Shown: positions 37,737-51,216 of the stretch, in pieces | Layout: each line of letters starts with the position of its first letter | Position numbering within the stretch: the first letter of the stretch is position 1 | Translations under genes and position numbers: made by a program | Source: Monomorium pharaonis | Lineage: Eukaryota; Arthropoda; Insecta; Hymenoptera; Formicidae | Direction: 5' to 3' | DNA length: 64,000 nt | Assembly: GCF_013373865.1 (NCBI RefSeq) | Contig: NC_050477.1 | Span: forward strand, 4,982,869-5,046,868 | Notes under the pieces: model-generated | The model's database searches: none | What the model was told of the DNA's origin: nothing | What the model saw: only the letters and a program-made list of their open reading frames with translations

Positions 37737-40700
37737 TCAGCTCTTCGTTGCCACGATCGATTCCAAAGCGCCAGTTTTGTTGGCTTCCAAGTCTTTTGTT
37801 ATCTTTTGCTCGACTTCAACTTTTTTCTCTACTATTTTTTTAATTTCCTTATTGTCCTTTTCAGTGATTGCTATAACGGTTTCACCATTCTCCGGCGACT
37901 GTTCCTTTTGCCGCTTTTCAATTTCTGCTTTGAAGTTATCAATATCTTGCTGGCTAATTTGCACGAAAAGAATGCCATTGATTACATTAAGCATATCCAG
38001 CACTGAACCCATACTGGGCGGTTGCACCTGAATCGGTGGTAGGCTTATGCCTGACTTGCCCGTGTAGATTTCATTCATCTTCTTTTGTAGCACGACCGCT
38101 TGCTGAGTCAGATGACGTAAGCAATCGCTGCTCTCCTTCGTTTTCTCGTGTTCTTCACCTAGTAGCTGCTTATAAATCGCGTAAGTCTCTTTCTCGTTGT
38201 TCAGCGCTGCTCTGAAGTCGCCCATGCATGACTGTGTGCGTGCCACTAAATGATACGATACCGCAACCTTCAACGAATGAGGACCGTGATAACGTAGATT
38301 CAAGGCTAATGCGTGCTCTAGGAAACGCAACGATAGCTCATATTCGCCAACCGCATGCAAAATCAGCGAAATGTTGCTCTGCAAGAATCAAGCATCACGT
38401 TATTATTATAATTTAAAAGTTAATTTTTTGGAAAAAATTTATGATGCTTTAAAAATATATTTCTTTATAAATTATATGTGTATATAAATATAACAATAAC
38501 TTCGTACAGGAAATTTCTAAGTATTTCTGAGTATTATCTGATTAGACTTACATCGAGCAAGGCCACTTCCGGATGATCTTCACCACAGACTAATAATGCA
38601 AGATAACGTGCTCTGTATAGTAATCTTAATGATACAGATACTTGTCCATTGGCAAAGGAATATAAGGCGAGATGTATCTGTAAGCAGAAAATAATACATT
38701 ATTATTATGTTATATAAAGAATATTATTAATTTTTATTTTCTGTATATTTTTATCTAATATATAGATGTATCATATATAAAATTACTTTATTTTAGATTT
38801 CTCTTACGTTTCTTAAAATAATTGATATAACTTGATATAATTTACATATTCTGTGATGGTGTACGGATGATCGATGCCATTAACTCTTTCCGACATGAGA
38901 ACTGCCTTCTGCTGAGTGGCAAGTGCTTCCGCGTGATCACCCATTATGTAATTCAATCTTGCCAACATTCTAAGACACTGCGCAATTTCAGGATGCATAG
39001 CACCATAGACATTATTGAGGAGATTCAACGCCTCGCTGATCAACTCATATCCATCCTTTAAGTATCCTTGTGTAATCTTGTTTTGACCAGTAGTGTAAAA
39101 ATTGTACGCATCACTAGCCTGAAAAACGATGAGATTTCAAATTATCTTTAATGTAATTTGCAGTTTAAATAAAAATTACTCTTCACATTTTTAAAGATTT
39201 AAAAGCTTTTTATATCCGAATATTAATTTAAATTTTTTAAAAAGTATTTTTTAATTTTAAATTTTATAGCTATTCTATATTAAACGTTTCGTTTGTATTC
39301 AATTAGGACTTACTCTAGGATTGATATGTTTAACGACAGGGAAAATGTTCAATATATCTTCTTCGAAGAATGTCGCTCGATTTTTGTTTTCGAAGTTGTA
39401 TTCACGCAACAGTATCTGAATGCCAGTCTTGATGCAGAAGCTGCGCAGCAGTGAAATTTTTTGTAGATGGAAATGTTCTATCGTGGCTTCGAGAGATTCT
39501 GGGCTCGGAGTTTCCCAATCGTAGTAGGCCTTTAAATCACCCTTAATTTGCTGCCATAGCGATTTAGGCGTCAACGATGCCCACTCTACCTCCGACTGCT
39601 GCGGTCCATTGTTCCTTCCCTTGCGTTTATTGCGACGTTTGGCAGTTTTGCTTTGAAGCTGAAATAAAAAATCATGTCAAATTCGCAATTTATTAAAATT
39701 TAATTGACTGAAATCTTAGTAACTATTACTTATCACTGTTTTTATTATTAACTTGTAATCTTAATTTTTTATCGTTACCATTAATTACTTAATTAATTAT
39801 TACGAATCATTATGAATTATAAACTTAGATTATACCTCTTCTAGATTTTGTTGTGGATGTATAATCTGTGCCGAGGACAGTAAGCAATTCAGAAAGTGAC
39901 TGACGGCAGCGGATAGACTCATTAGTTCCGTACCCTGTAAAATAATATATTTGCAACTTACTTGTGTACATTTCTTAAACATATTGTGATTTTTACACAA
40001 TTAAATTGTAAAATTGTACCTGCATGTAAGAAGTAAAAATATGTTTGGCCGATCGAAGAATTAGTTCGGATACGGCAATGCGATTGAGATATTGCAACTG
40101 CGGTACTGCAGCTAACATAGCCGCCAATTTACCGAGATAACGAACGTTAATGCCTCTACCATGGAGAGCTTCCACTAGTGTACTGCCATCCATTGCGGCC
40201 CCCGTGTGATCCAGGCACTCCCGAATCTGTGCAACAAAGATTTATTTTAAAAAAATACGATAATTGTATATAATAGTAAAGACCAATTCATATTTTAAAT
40301 TCAGTCGCAAAAATGAAGTAAAAAACTGTACTATTAAATCACAACCTTGCGATAAACTTACGAATGTCGGCAGCTGTACTGTAAGCAAGAAGTCCGCGGC
40401 ATCCTTCACCAATTGCTTTTGCTTCTTCAGGTCAGAGCCATTAGGATCTGGATGCTTGACGCCGGGTGAGAACACATCTGGATTGAATCTCACATCGAAT
40501 TCGGCATCTCGCAGACTACCCACCGCTGCCGCTGCTCTTCGCACTATCTCCTTTGTGCTCTCCTCCACTATCCTCGCCCAGAAATAAAATTTGTTACAAA
40601 ATCAATTTTCGATCTTGTAATAATTTCTTTGAAATTCATGCTCTTTACTCTTTCTTCTTTTTTGCAATATTTATTATTTCTTTATTCTTAATAAAATTCT

Positions 40701-43700
40701 GATAAATTCTTGTCAAATCCTGATAATAATTAATAAAATTTTGAAGACTATTTTTCATATGTATTATTTTATACAGACGCATAATCAATGCGTTTAGAGA
40801 AAAATGAGAAATATAATACATACATTCTTGTTTCTCACCGCCAGTGATTGAATCAGTGATGCTCTCGACAATTTTTTTAGCTTCATCAGCTTCTATTATA
40901 GATTGTGCACAATCTTCCTTGTTACTATCCACTGTTACAACGGCAGTCGAGTCTTCCTTTTTATCTTCCTTCTTATCTTCCTAACAATATTAGTCTTTAT
41001 TATCTTCTGCATCTATACTACCTCAAGTTTTTTGCATTTTGAGCACAAATACAACAAAAATGAAATATAAAAAAAATATCTATTTATGTGTATACCTTGA
41101 CAGTTGCCTCTTTTTCTTTTTGAGACCTTCTAGCTGACGTAAGCTGTTGGAGATGAACAGCCGCATGCTTGATAAACTGAACATATCTGGACTCAACGAA
41201 CGAATCTATGAGCTCTTGCCGCAAACAGGCCAATCTGTGTTTGTGTTCTATTGGAAAACCTAAGGCTCGTGCTTCTTTGCTCAACTCCACACCTTCAACT
41301 GAATGTGAAAAATGTTTCCCAAATAAATAAAACAATCTTTTTACATAATTCTAGATAAGATTCAACTCACGTTTCAAAAAATTAACATCGGGTGGGAAAG
41401 TCCTCAACAGATCAAGCACATAATGTCGCGAGTCATTACCAATGATACCCTTGCATTCTACACTGCTGCAAAGTTCGATTTCATCGCCTGCGTCATTGAT
41501 TACTTTGTGCGGAAGGATCTTTAATTGCTGCCCAGCTTTGTTTAACTAAACGTTTTAAATATATGAGTTTTAAATATATTAAGTAACAAATTATATTAAA
41601 TAATACAGCATTTTTTTCAATATAGAGAGATAATTTTACCAGTTCAAGATATTTAGGATGTGTGAGAACTGTTTTTCCAAAATCGATTGATCCATAAACT
41701 ACTGATTGTTCTTGTTCGCGTTCCAATATACCTGGTATGATAGATTGCGCGGTTACGCGGTAGCCTCTAGAAGAAAATATTTACAAAGAAAAGATTATTA
41801 ACCAAGAACGTGTTAAAAAGAATAAGAAATTCAAGAAACACACCTATAATCAATGACGACGGTGCCGAGAGTATAGAGACCATGTAAGTCCACAGCCGCG
41901 TATACTCGGACGCCCTGCAGGTCATTACGAGGCGCAATAAAAGCTGCGGCGTCACCACCTAACTCCTTATAATGATCGCGTACATCGAAACCAAGTGAAA
42001 AAAAAATGTTGTTCCAGATAAACATCTGCATTTTGGCCTCTTCGCCAGGATTAATTGCCATCACGTTGCCGTCAATAACGGCCATTGCTCCACGAGTGGC
42101 GGCCGCCACGAAATCGCTGTGGACCTAAACAAAATAAAAATATTATTTAAGAATAATTAAAAATTAAAAAAATTAAAAAAAAATAAAAATTTATTAATAA
42201 AATTACTAAAATAATAGCATTTATTTTCACTAGTATTATTACAGTTTAGAAATGTACTGTTATATATGTAGTGTCTTTGAACTAAATAGCATACCTTAAA
42301 GATAGCGCGCTCTCGTAGCAATCTTTCAGGAAGATTTTTACGTGGTAATTCCCTTGTGGTTTGCAGTTCCTCGTTCCAATCGCGAGTTTGTCCCGGAATA
42401 TGTTCCTCGTATCCCAGCTTAGAAGAAAAAGCTAAAAAAAATTAATTAACTTTCTGTGACAATTCCCACAGCATTATTAATTAGTTGTCGAGTGATTAAA
42501 ATCAAGTGACACAATTAAGAAAAGTAAACTTTATTTACTTTTTATTTGCTAAATATTAGAGAACTTTCTTTTATTTTTTCTAAAACTTACTATCTTCCGC
42601 GCGAATGGCGTCAATAGTGTGCTCAATTTGCGGCGCGCTCCAAGCATACAGTTGATAAGGTGTGGCTACTCGCTCAAAAGGATGCCTCTGAGTTCTGCGT
42701 CGTTGCATAGAGGCGAACGCTCGTTTAAAGCTCGGACTAAGCTGATTTAAAAGCTCGATTAAACTGTGACATAAATGGCTAGGCGTAGCTGGTTTAGGAT
42801 TAAACACTTCTTTAGTTGACTGATTGACAAAGAAACCTCTGGCGCACGCGGTCAGATAATATTGCTTATCCTCCAACGTGACCACATGTAAGTACATCAA
42901 ATCACCGTGAAGTTTTCGGTGGCCAGGCGGTGGATTCCATCCTGACGTTGTTAGAACCTTAGAAAAATGGAAAAGAAATCTTTTGTCTCTCTTGGTAAAA
43001 AATACAATCTAGTTTCTAATCTTTTAAAAACAGGCATGTTTGATCTTTGAGTTATTTTCTTCAAAGCGATTATTTTTTATTATTTCGAGTAAAGTTAATA
43101 ATAGTTAGTATATTTATAGTTTTTTTCTTATTTCATATTTAATTTATAACAATTATTAAACAATTATTCAATTTATTATGTACTACTATATAATACTACT
43201 AACTTTGAGGCATGGTGGGCACTTTTGTTCCTTTGCCTGCGGTTGGAGGGGCAACAGGGGTCTGTCCCTACTACAACCGGGTATGATGTAATCGGGTGGC
43301 GTGCAATCGACTGAATCCGCTCGGGTCTTCTTTTTCTCCAGAATATCGCCATTCGTAACAACATTGAGAAATGACAGGCTGCTGCACTCGACGCCGTTGT
43401 AAGCATCCGCTGGATCCACAGACTTGAGCAGATCGCGTACGTGTCGCACGTGTATGCGTGCCTCCCGCATCGTATACGGCTCCTCAACTACCTTGATGAT
43501 CGAGCCGTCCTTCAGGCCTTCGATATTCTTCAGTTCAGCGAAGTTGTCTAACGTGTTGCCATCCAACTGCAGTGAAAAACACGTGCGATGACACGTGTCT
43601 TCGCGGTCCATGAGTAACTGATGTATCTCCTGCAAAAGAAAAACGCGTTAGTAAAATTCGTACAAAGATATTGATTTATTTAACTATTAATTTCATCAAA

Positions 43701-44924
43701 ATACTTTTTAGAAATCTTGCAGTAACTTTAATATAAACATAATATAACAGATGTGATACAAAGCAATAAATAAAAAATATTAACAAAAAATAGCTGAATG
43801 CCATTAAAAATAAAAGAGCTTGAAAGTAAAATTATGTTTAAAGTAATGATATATGAAAACGATTTATTAAGTAATAATTAACAATTTAAACTATGTATCG
43901 TTAGACAATGTACACATGGACACCTAAAAATTTTGTTATTCGGAAAAAGCAAACAGTTACCTGAACGAGTTCCATGCTAGACACCTGTATGTCAAAGGGT
44001 TCAGAACCAGGGCTGACAATTTTGACGGTGAAGCCCAGATCCTGAATGAGAACAACTTCCTGTTCATTCGAGGTATTTTTCTCCTTGTCAGTTTCTTTTT
44101 CGTTCTTATCACTATCTTTATTGTCTTCATTCTTTTCCTTTTCACCTTCCTTCGTTGCTTCAACCTCTCCCTTTTCCACAACATTCTCTGTGGCTGTGCT
44201 CGTGCTTCCACTTTCTTCTGACTTCTTTTTCACTTCTAGAAATAATTCACCGTATATAAAAGGCATAATTCCACGAATTATGTTATAACTTCTTAATAAT
44301 GTTATTGTAAATTTATATATTTTATTAAAGTACTATTAAATTAATTACATGTATTAAATTATTATTGAATTTTAGCAAAACAGGAAATCATAGAAAACAC
44401 TAAATTCAAATTCATGTAAATTTTTACATTTATCAATTTCTTTTAATTTATTTACAGAATAAGAGACATTTGTTACTACATTTCTACTTAATATATTTCA
44501 TTTTATGAATTCACATTAGACAAAACAGTCTTAAAGATAAGTACAAAAATAATTAAATTGAACGGAATGAATTAGTACAGAATATAAAATGACTTGATCT
44601 CGCCCTGACACTGAAAGAGACACACGACGCGCGCGTTTATAAATACATCTCACAGTCCAAGTAGTTTCACGTTGTCAAGCGCACCTTCCGATGCACTTTC
44701 AGACGCACTCTCTCGCCACTCGCATTCATCGATGTGCTTATAAATAAGCAGTAAAGTAAATAGTATGCGTACTATTTATATTGAGGCATGTGTTTGCAAT
44801 ATTGACTTTAGAACGCCAGCAACGATCTATGTTAAGAAGATATCCATTAAATCGTTTGTAGCGATAATAATTATATTATTTTTTATTACAATATTTAGTT
44901 TTGTCGATTCTGTTTCTTAATTTT

Positions 44925-44965
<41 letters not shown>

Positions 44966-47900
44966 ATATTATTAATTTATTCCTCTCATTAATTTCATTA
45001 ATCTTTTCATTCCTCTTTACGTTATTTATTAAAACAATCTAATAATTGTAATCCTTATTAAAACTATTGTAATTTCTACTAATATAAATCGTTTTATACG
45101 TAGTGTTTTATTTTATTTCCTATTTCATTCTCCTCTTTCTTTCTTAATTGCTTAATTATTATTATTATTAAAACTAAAAAAATTATTAACCATATTAATT
45201 TTTATTAAAATTAATAATTATAAATTTACATATAGATTCTTTCTTTTTAGTTAAGAGATATTCTCACTAATAACAAACTCTATTTTCTACGATAATCAAA
45301 ACGCATATTTATTATGATCTTTCCTAAATTGGAATGTCCTAAATTGGCAGTTCCTAAATTGGAATGTCTAACTACTGCATAATTTTATACAGGTAATCAT
45401 AATTAATTTTCCGCCGTTTTAAGCCACGTTTCATAAATATCACTCATCTTGAGTCGTTAACGATAGCAAGAAATTTGTACGACTGATAAGAGAACTATTC
45501 CATAATTCAAGTACCGAGGAGATTATATAAAATCAGAGTACGAAGAAAAAATAACTAAGATGAAAATCAAATTCTCTAATTTAAATTAAAAATCCTTGAT
45601 TTTTCTTAATAATTTTTTCTATGGGTGGATGCTTGAATCGAGGTAAACTTAATTAAATGAAAAAAATGATAAGGAGACGTAATATGTGCGTAAAGAAATG
45701 TAATGTTATTAAATTTCTTATGTAGGAAATGGAAATATCCTTGGCAATTAGATAACAAAATTTCAAAAAGTTTGAAATATTTTGTAATACTTTGTACACA
45801 ACTTTTCGTTCTCATATTCCTTTAGTGGCGTTTATCGTCTACTTCGCCGTCTTATCATCACGTTTATCATGTAGTGTTCCATCGCTATATTCTGTGTAGA
45901 AGCATTGTACTCCTGTTACATAGGTAACGCGATGCAGATAAGACATTTTATCACAAAATAACGTGATAAATAGTGGGAAAGATGTATACAGGCGACGACT
46001 ATGACGATTACTACGAATATTATCGAGATATCTGTTTAGAAATAACGGATGATAAGAAGATATCGTTAAAACATGTCAAATTTAAACTTGATATTTTTAA
46101 CAAACACTTAAAAAAGATGCCATTTATATAAATTTTTACTTTAAAGATGAAGCGTTGTAAACAAGAGTAAGAAAAAAATTTGTTCTAGTTGAACAAATCA
46201 AATAAAAATATTGACTTTCGAAGAACTCACAAACTGTCGCGTATGTTTTACTTGGTTATTATAGTTATCTATTGTTAGATAACTGAGTTTCGAAATAAAA
46301 TGAACCTATTAAAAAGATGCACTTACACGGCGTAAACCAGTGATAACAATATTCACGACTCACGCATAACTGATAAATAGAACGATGTCCATCGCCGTAA
46401 TATTATTAGAATGTTACTGCTAATAACTATCGAACACCAGCATCGATTATTATTCATGCATCTTGTGTTTTCCGAGCGGAGCACGTTAACAAACGTAATT
46501 GTCAGTTTCATTCATGCGGTATAACATGAAAACCGCATGGCTTTAAAACATCTCATTCATAAAACGGTCCTACAATCATATAACCACAAATATTAGCAAA
46601 CTGCCGAGCTTTTCTTCTCGCCATTAAACTACCACATAATTTAATTTGCCGACGCGGTGCCTATAACGAAATCGCAACGATGCGGTATCGTCATCAGTTG
46701 ATCCTAGTGATCAATTAGTTATCACGTTTTTATATAATTCTATAAATTTCATACAGTTTTTCAATCAAATAAAAATTTTCCCCTGAATTTTATTGTATAA
46801 GCGTTCCAAAAATTATTAAATATTTTTGAATAACAAAAACTATGTAAAATGTCATTAAAAAATAAAAGTTATAACAGATTTATATTATATTAATAACAAA
46901 ATTAAAAAATTTATTAGATATTAAAAAAGTAAAAATTTACAATATATGAATTAAGAAAAACATATTTCTTAAATAGATAAATAATATTTAAACTAAATAA
47001 TAAAAGATTTTTTTAATTTTGAAAGAAATTTTCAAGACTCCTAATGTTGCAGACGTATCTATTCAAACAGCAAAATCTGTGTCAACTGTCAAGAAATTGA
47101 AAAGACTTGAAAAGAATAAACTTAAGGATAAAGGATGAGCTGTAGGTAGCTATAGTATTTACTGCTAAATATAGAATCCAAGCGACGGGTTTACTGTACT
47201 GAGAGTTATGCGAGTTCACGTTGCGGCGGAGACACGTGAGGAGGATCGATTTAAACACGCAAGCTCAAAGGTGAAAGTACGAGAACATCGCAGCGTCGCT
47301 CCTGCAATTGCGTCAGTTGGTTCGATTCGATTATCATCGAAGGATGTTTGTTTGATGTAGAACTCGCCGGCACAATAATATAATAGTCGGCGCCGATAAC
47401 CCCTGCTATCGACACTCCGCGATCCCGCCGCACGAGCATTGTTCCCTTGTGGTACACGTGCATAAGAGACGGATCGTTAACACAAGGCTCTCTCTCTTTC
47501 TCTCTCCTCCCTTCTAGTTTCTAACTCAACCTGCAAATATACACGAACGGTTATGCACAAAACTTTCGCATCTTTCGCTCAAGTTTCTCCTAGATTTTTT
47601 CTAGAATTCTTCCAACGCAACTCTTAAAAGTTCTTAAGTAGCCGAACACCATACAAACTGGAGTTTAACAGAAAATATATACTTGTAAAATATACTTGTT
47701 GTCTAATCCAAAAGAAATTGTTCCCTAACAATTTTAGAAAATTGAAGCTTTCAAGCCACACACGTGCCATTCATCTGTTCCACATCCGAGAAGAGCAAAG
47801 CGTATCTCTTCAGAGGGAAAGTCTCCTCGTTGACGAGTCACATCCTTCGTGCATAAGTCTTTTTCCCCATCAATCAGCGTTGACCTTTGAGAGAGAAGCA

Positions 47901-50343
47901 TGTGTTTCATATTATTTCTCTTCCACCCCTATAATTTTTCCACTTATGTCAACCTGACAAAAAGAGCAATTCCACTACATGGAATTGAGAAAATTATTTA
48001 AAGTTCAAAATCGATTATCCAAACGCTTTTCGTTTTCTTATAATACAATAGTCAATAATTGCCATATAATTGCCGAAATCTTGCAAATCATTCTACATCC
48101 TTGGTCTTGAATACCCAACTCGTCGTCCTCCCCTCCTTCCAACCACGAATACATTGCACCATGTATTGACATCACTCATCGGTGTTGCATCATACACAAT
48201 TTATATTTATCTTTCACCATATTATCATCTCAATACGTTAGAATGTAAAAAATCATGTACGAATACATCCATCATATGTATATGAATATGCATCTAATTT
48301 CAAAGATTTGTTACAATCCTATCGTGCCATCGTCACTCATCCTGAACGTTGATGTTACGTCATGTTGTTTCCTACCTAAAATTCGAAATTTATCATAAAT
48401 GCTGATGATGCGCGTGAAGGCTTCTCGTTCATACGGAATCGATGTTTTTGTCGAGCACAGCTGGAGACGTATTACGTAAACGTGATTACAGCACGTTTGT
48501 GACGCGTTGCCGGTCCTAATGGGGCGATTTATGGATGAGCTATCACAGATATCCCTTATAAGAACCTTACAGTTATTAGGGATCAACAAATACTAACAGT
48601 ATCATTGATCATACGTGATTAATAATTGAAAGATTGATACGAAATTCATGATGAATTGACTATGATCCAAATTTTCTTATTCTTGAACATTAAAATCGCT
48701 ATGTGATAGAAATATTGACAGTGGTAATAATTCGATATTAATAATCAGTGTTATCATAAAGCCCAGGATTGGGTTAATGTTTTTTTTAATAAATTAAATA
48801 GAAATTAATGGTTTCTGAAACTAATTTAGTTACATGAATAAAAATCCCAGTTAGAAGTTATTTTAAAATCAAATTAACTTAAGTTATAAATTAAAATTCA
48901 AGTTTGAAAAGCATTATTTATATGAAATTAGATAGTCGTAATTTAAAACAATCATAATATATGTAGATCATCAGATAAATTAATATTTGACTTAATTGTA
49001 ACTTAAGTTGTTGAAATAACAAAAAAATTGTTTGTCATGTATTTTTTAAAATTCTTTCCTTTTACATAGATAAATTTTTAATAATTTATGAAACAAATAA
49101 ATTAAAGTTTATGTGTTTTAACTAGTTAAAGTTAAAAATTAAATCGTTTAAAATTCAAAATTAAATAACTAGTTGAAATTGAAAACTAAATAATTTAAAG
49201 TTCAAAATTAAGTTAAAAGTTATTAACATTTTAACTTTATTATTAACTTTTAACTTTTTAATTAGTTACTATACAGCTCTGTTTTCCCTATCGAGACGCT
49301 TGTCGGAGGACTCATCGCAGATTCATTGACCGAGGTTACTGAATTATCACTTGAAGTTGCAGGAAAATTCCAACAATTCGCACCTCCGTCCTAAATGCTC
49401 GAGGGTTCCTTGCGCTCGCGTGCTCTGTGGGATGTCCTTCGCTAGTGGTTTAGGGTTTAGAAGACAAACATCGGTTTCTCAATTGTATCGTTTATCGCAT
49501 AGAAGGTAGAACCTAAAGAAATTGGTGTCATAATCCCGTTCCATCTGTTGATATTAATAAGAAAATTCGAAAACTTTGAATACTTCAAGTACTTCGAAAG
49601 AGAGGTGATCTAAAAAGACCTCGATGAAGTTCCTGGTTCGAATCTTTTCTTTGAGAGAAATTTAACTGCGATCGTCACAGGTATAAAGAACGGTGTAGCT
49701 CGGTTACGAGTTGACAAAAAAGAGAGGGGGAGGGGGGAGAAAAGAAACATACAGATAAAAATCACTTAATATTCGGTTCTGGTGAAAAAGCACCTCGCAG
49801 ACCGGCGAGTACCGAGGACATTCGTCCGTTGGCGCCGCGACGCGTCTTCTGCTAGGCCATCCCCTTCCCCCTCGGCGTCCCTCTTCGTGCTACTTGCGGC
49901 TCACATGACCCCGTGCGTCGAGATTCGCGCAATTCGCGGGGTTACATAACGCGCGCTTCGTCTCGCTCCCGGTCGCACACACATACATTCTCTCTCTCTC
50001 TTTCTCTCCCACGCTTCTCGTCAGAGGCCGGCTTCGCGCACGACGAAGCGAGACACGGTCTCGACGAGACTAACAAGACGTCCTCGTCGAGACCCGTAGA
50101 CCCGCGGCTCCGGCGTCGCGTCCTCGTCGCCGGAGGATTACATAACGCTCGCCGGAGCGCGCCGCGGATTAACCTTAAAACCCCTCTCGTGAGCGCCGCG
50201 CGCGAGAATTTAGTTGATCGGTAGTACTGACCGGTAGTAGCCACCCTCGTGGCCTCGTGCACCTCGCCGCCGTTCAGCAGGGGTATCTTCGCGTCGCCGC
50301 TGGTTTCCCGCTCGGACGTGTCGATCTGTGCGCCGACTGCCAT
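37737..50343 (-). CDS. clu: Clueless/CLUH, clustered mitochondria protein
   Basis: Cytosolic protein that binds mRNAs for mitochondrial proteins and keeps mitochondria dispersed. Exons in transcript order, by descending coordinate: 50343-50232, 44235-43961, 43629-43204, 42957-42591, 42431-42295, 42124-41844, 41766-41640, 41545-41371, 41298-41096, 40980-40839, 40567-40362, 40226-40020, 39934-39836, 39658-39314, 39118-38846, 38677-38552, 38378-37737. All phases fit, giving 1380 residues. An acidic/lysine-rich N-terminus precedes the ubiquitin-like CLU-N region (~110-270; EIHQLLMDREDTCHRTCFSL). The CLU domain is ~400-640 (VDLHGLYTLGTVVIDYR). The eIF3-p135-like region is ~800-920. TPR repeats are ~1035-1250 (GAMHPEIAQCLRMLARL). 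The first exon is supported by its in-frame phase and gtcagt donor only; its 37 codons are the least certain part. It has a divergent promoter with DENR. Confidence 0.93.
44927..44962. repeat. (AT)18 microsatellite
   Basis: An uninterrupted AT run of 36 bp in the clu first intron. Confidence 0.95.
45321..45368. repeat. Three-copy 15-16-bp tandem repeat
   Basis: TCCTAAATTGGAATG, TCCTAAATTGGCAGT and TCCTAAATTGGAATG occur head to tail in the clu first intron. The first and third copies are identical. Confidence 0.85.
47160..47480. promoter_or_regulatory. GC-richer island inside clu intron 1
   Basis: A compact block of balanced composition, rich in CpG, with two CACGTG-type E-boxes (near 47233 and 47455) in otherwise AT-rich intron. 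A 70-codon minus-strand frame covers it but shows no known domain. It may be an enhancer or alternative promoter; this is inference from composition. Confidence 0.3.
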
Positions 50344-51216
50344 TTCGACGACTCGAACTATCACGATGAGGAAATAAAACGGAACGACGACGACAGTGAC
50401 AGGGTGTACCGCAGTTTTCCTAGTCCTTCCTTCTGTTGCCCCTCCGCTCCCTCTCTCTCACGAGATCCTTGCCACGTTTCGTTCGTTCCGTCCGTCTCTC
50501 GCTCTCCTCTCGCTGTGAGGATTTACGGTCACGCGCACGCACACCCTTTTGAATCGTTCGTCCGGGACGGAGAGCGACGACGACGTCCGACTACCTTTTC
50601 CACGGGGCGGCACACTACTCCGATCCGGCGCGCGCGAATCCCGCGGACTCGCACGTGCGTTTCGAAACGGGGTAAAAGGCTTGCAGCGCGGCCCGCGATT
50701 GGCCCACAGCAGCACGGCTCGCGATTGGCCGTTCTCCCACCGCAGTCCAATCACATTTTCGCGAACTGATAAAGCATTTTCATATTATTAATTACATATT
50801 GCCTTAGTTTTTAATTCTTCTTTAACGTACAACTTCTATGCAATTAATAATAGTTGTTTGATTTATTGCTTCTAATTTTTTAAATATGGTTAATAAGAGA
50901 ATTGACAGAATTACAATTGAACGATCGACCGATGCGATTGGTCGAATTCTCTCTCGGGGTTTCGGAGCGATTTCCGGCATCGTGAGCACGAGGCTTTAGA
51001 AATCGATCTTTAGGTTTTCTACGTCCCTGGCGGTTTCTAACCTAGCGGTGCGTGCGCGGTGCGTGGTATTTGTCGGTAGTGTTTGTACGTTTGAAAATAA
51101 CGAAATAGTGTTACGTTTCCGGAGGGATCGGCGCGACGCGAAGAAACATTCCTGAAACGACTCTATTTGAGAAAGCTATCCGACAGGACCGCGGAGTAAG
51201 GTTAGGCGCCGCGAGG
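50344..51216. promoter_or_regulatory. Divergent clu/DENR promoter with CCAAT boxes
   Basis: There are 873 bp between two start codons pointing apart. Inverted CCAAT boxes lie at 50698-50702 and 50724-50728, each inside GCGATTGGCC and 26 bp apart. A direct CCAAT lies at 50747-50751 and another inverted one at 50937-50941. NF-Y sites with such spacing are common in housekeeping promoters. No TATA box is obvious. CpG density is high up to about 50750. Confidence 0.5.

Larger units (their letters stand above)
44236..50231 (-). other. clu first intron (6 kb)
   Basis: A long AT-rich intron. It holds a (TA)n run, a small tandem repeat, a GC-richer patch at 47160-47480, and a GC-richer patch at 44580-44730 with a plus-strand TATAAATAC. 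From about 48300 it becomes mixed in composition up to the CpG-rich first exon (49800-50340). No coding exon was recognised. The patches could be enhancers or alternative first exons. Confidence 0.55.

Noticed and set aside
47251..47463. Minus-strand 70-codon frame in clu intron 1
   Set aside because: No homology recognised and no splice sites that would keep the clu frame. Kept only as a compositional island.
49630..49660. GGTTCGAATC, a tRNA B-box-like sequence
   Set aside because: No A box, acceptor stem or anticodon arm could be built upstream.
50344..50364. Upstream extension of clu to a GTG at 50364
   Set aside because: GTG is not a normal animal start; the ATG at 50343 gives a consistent first exon.
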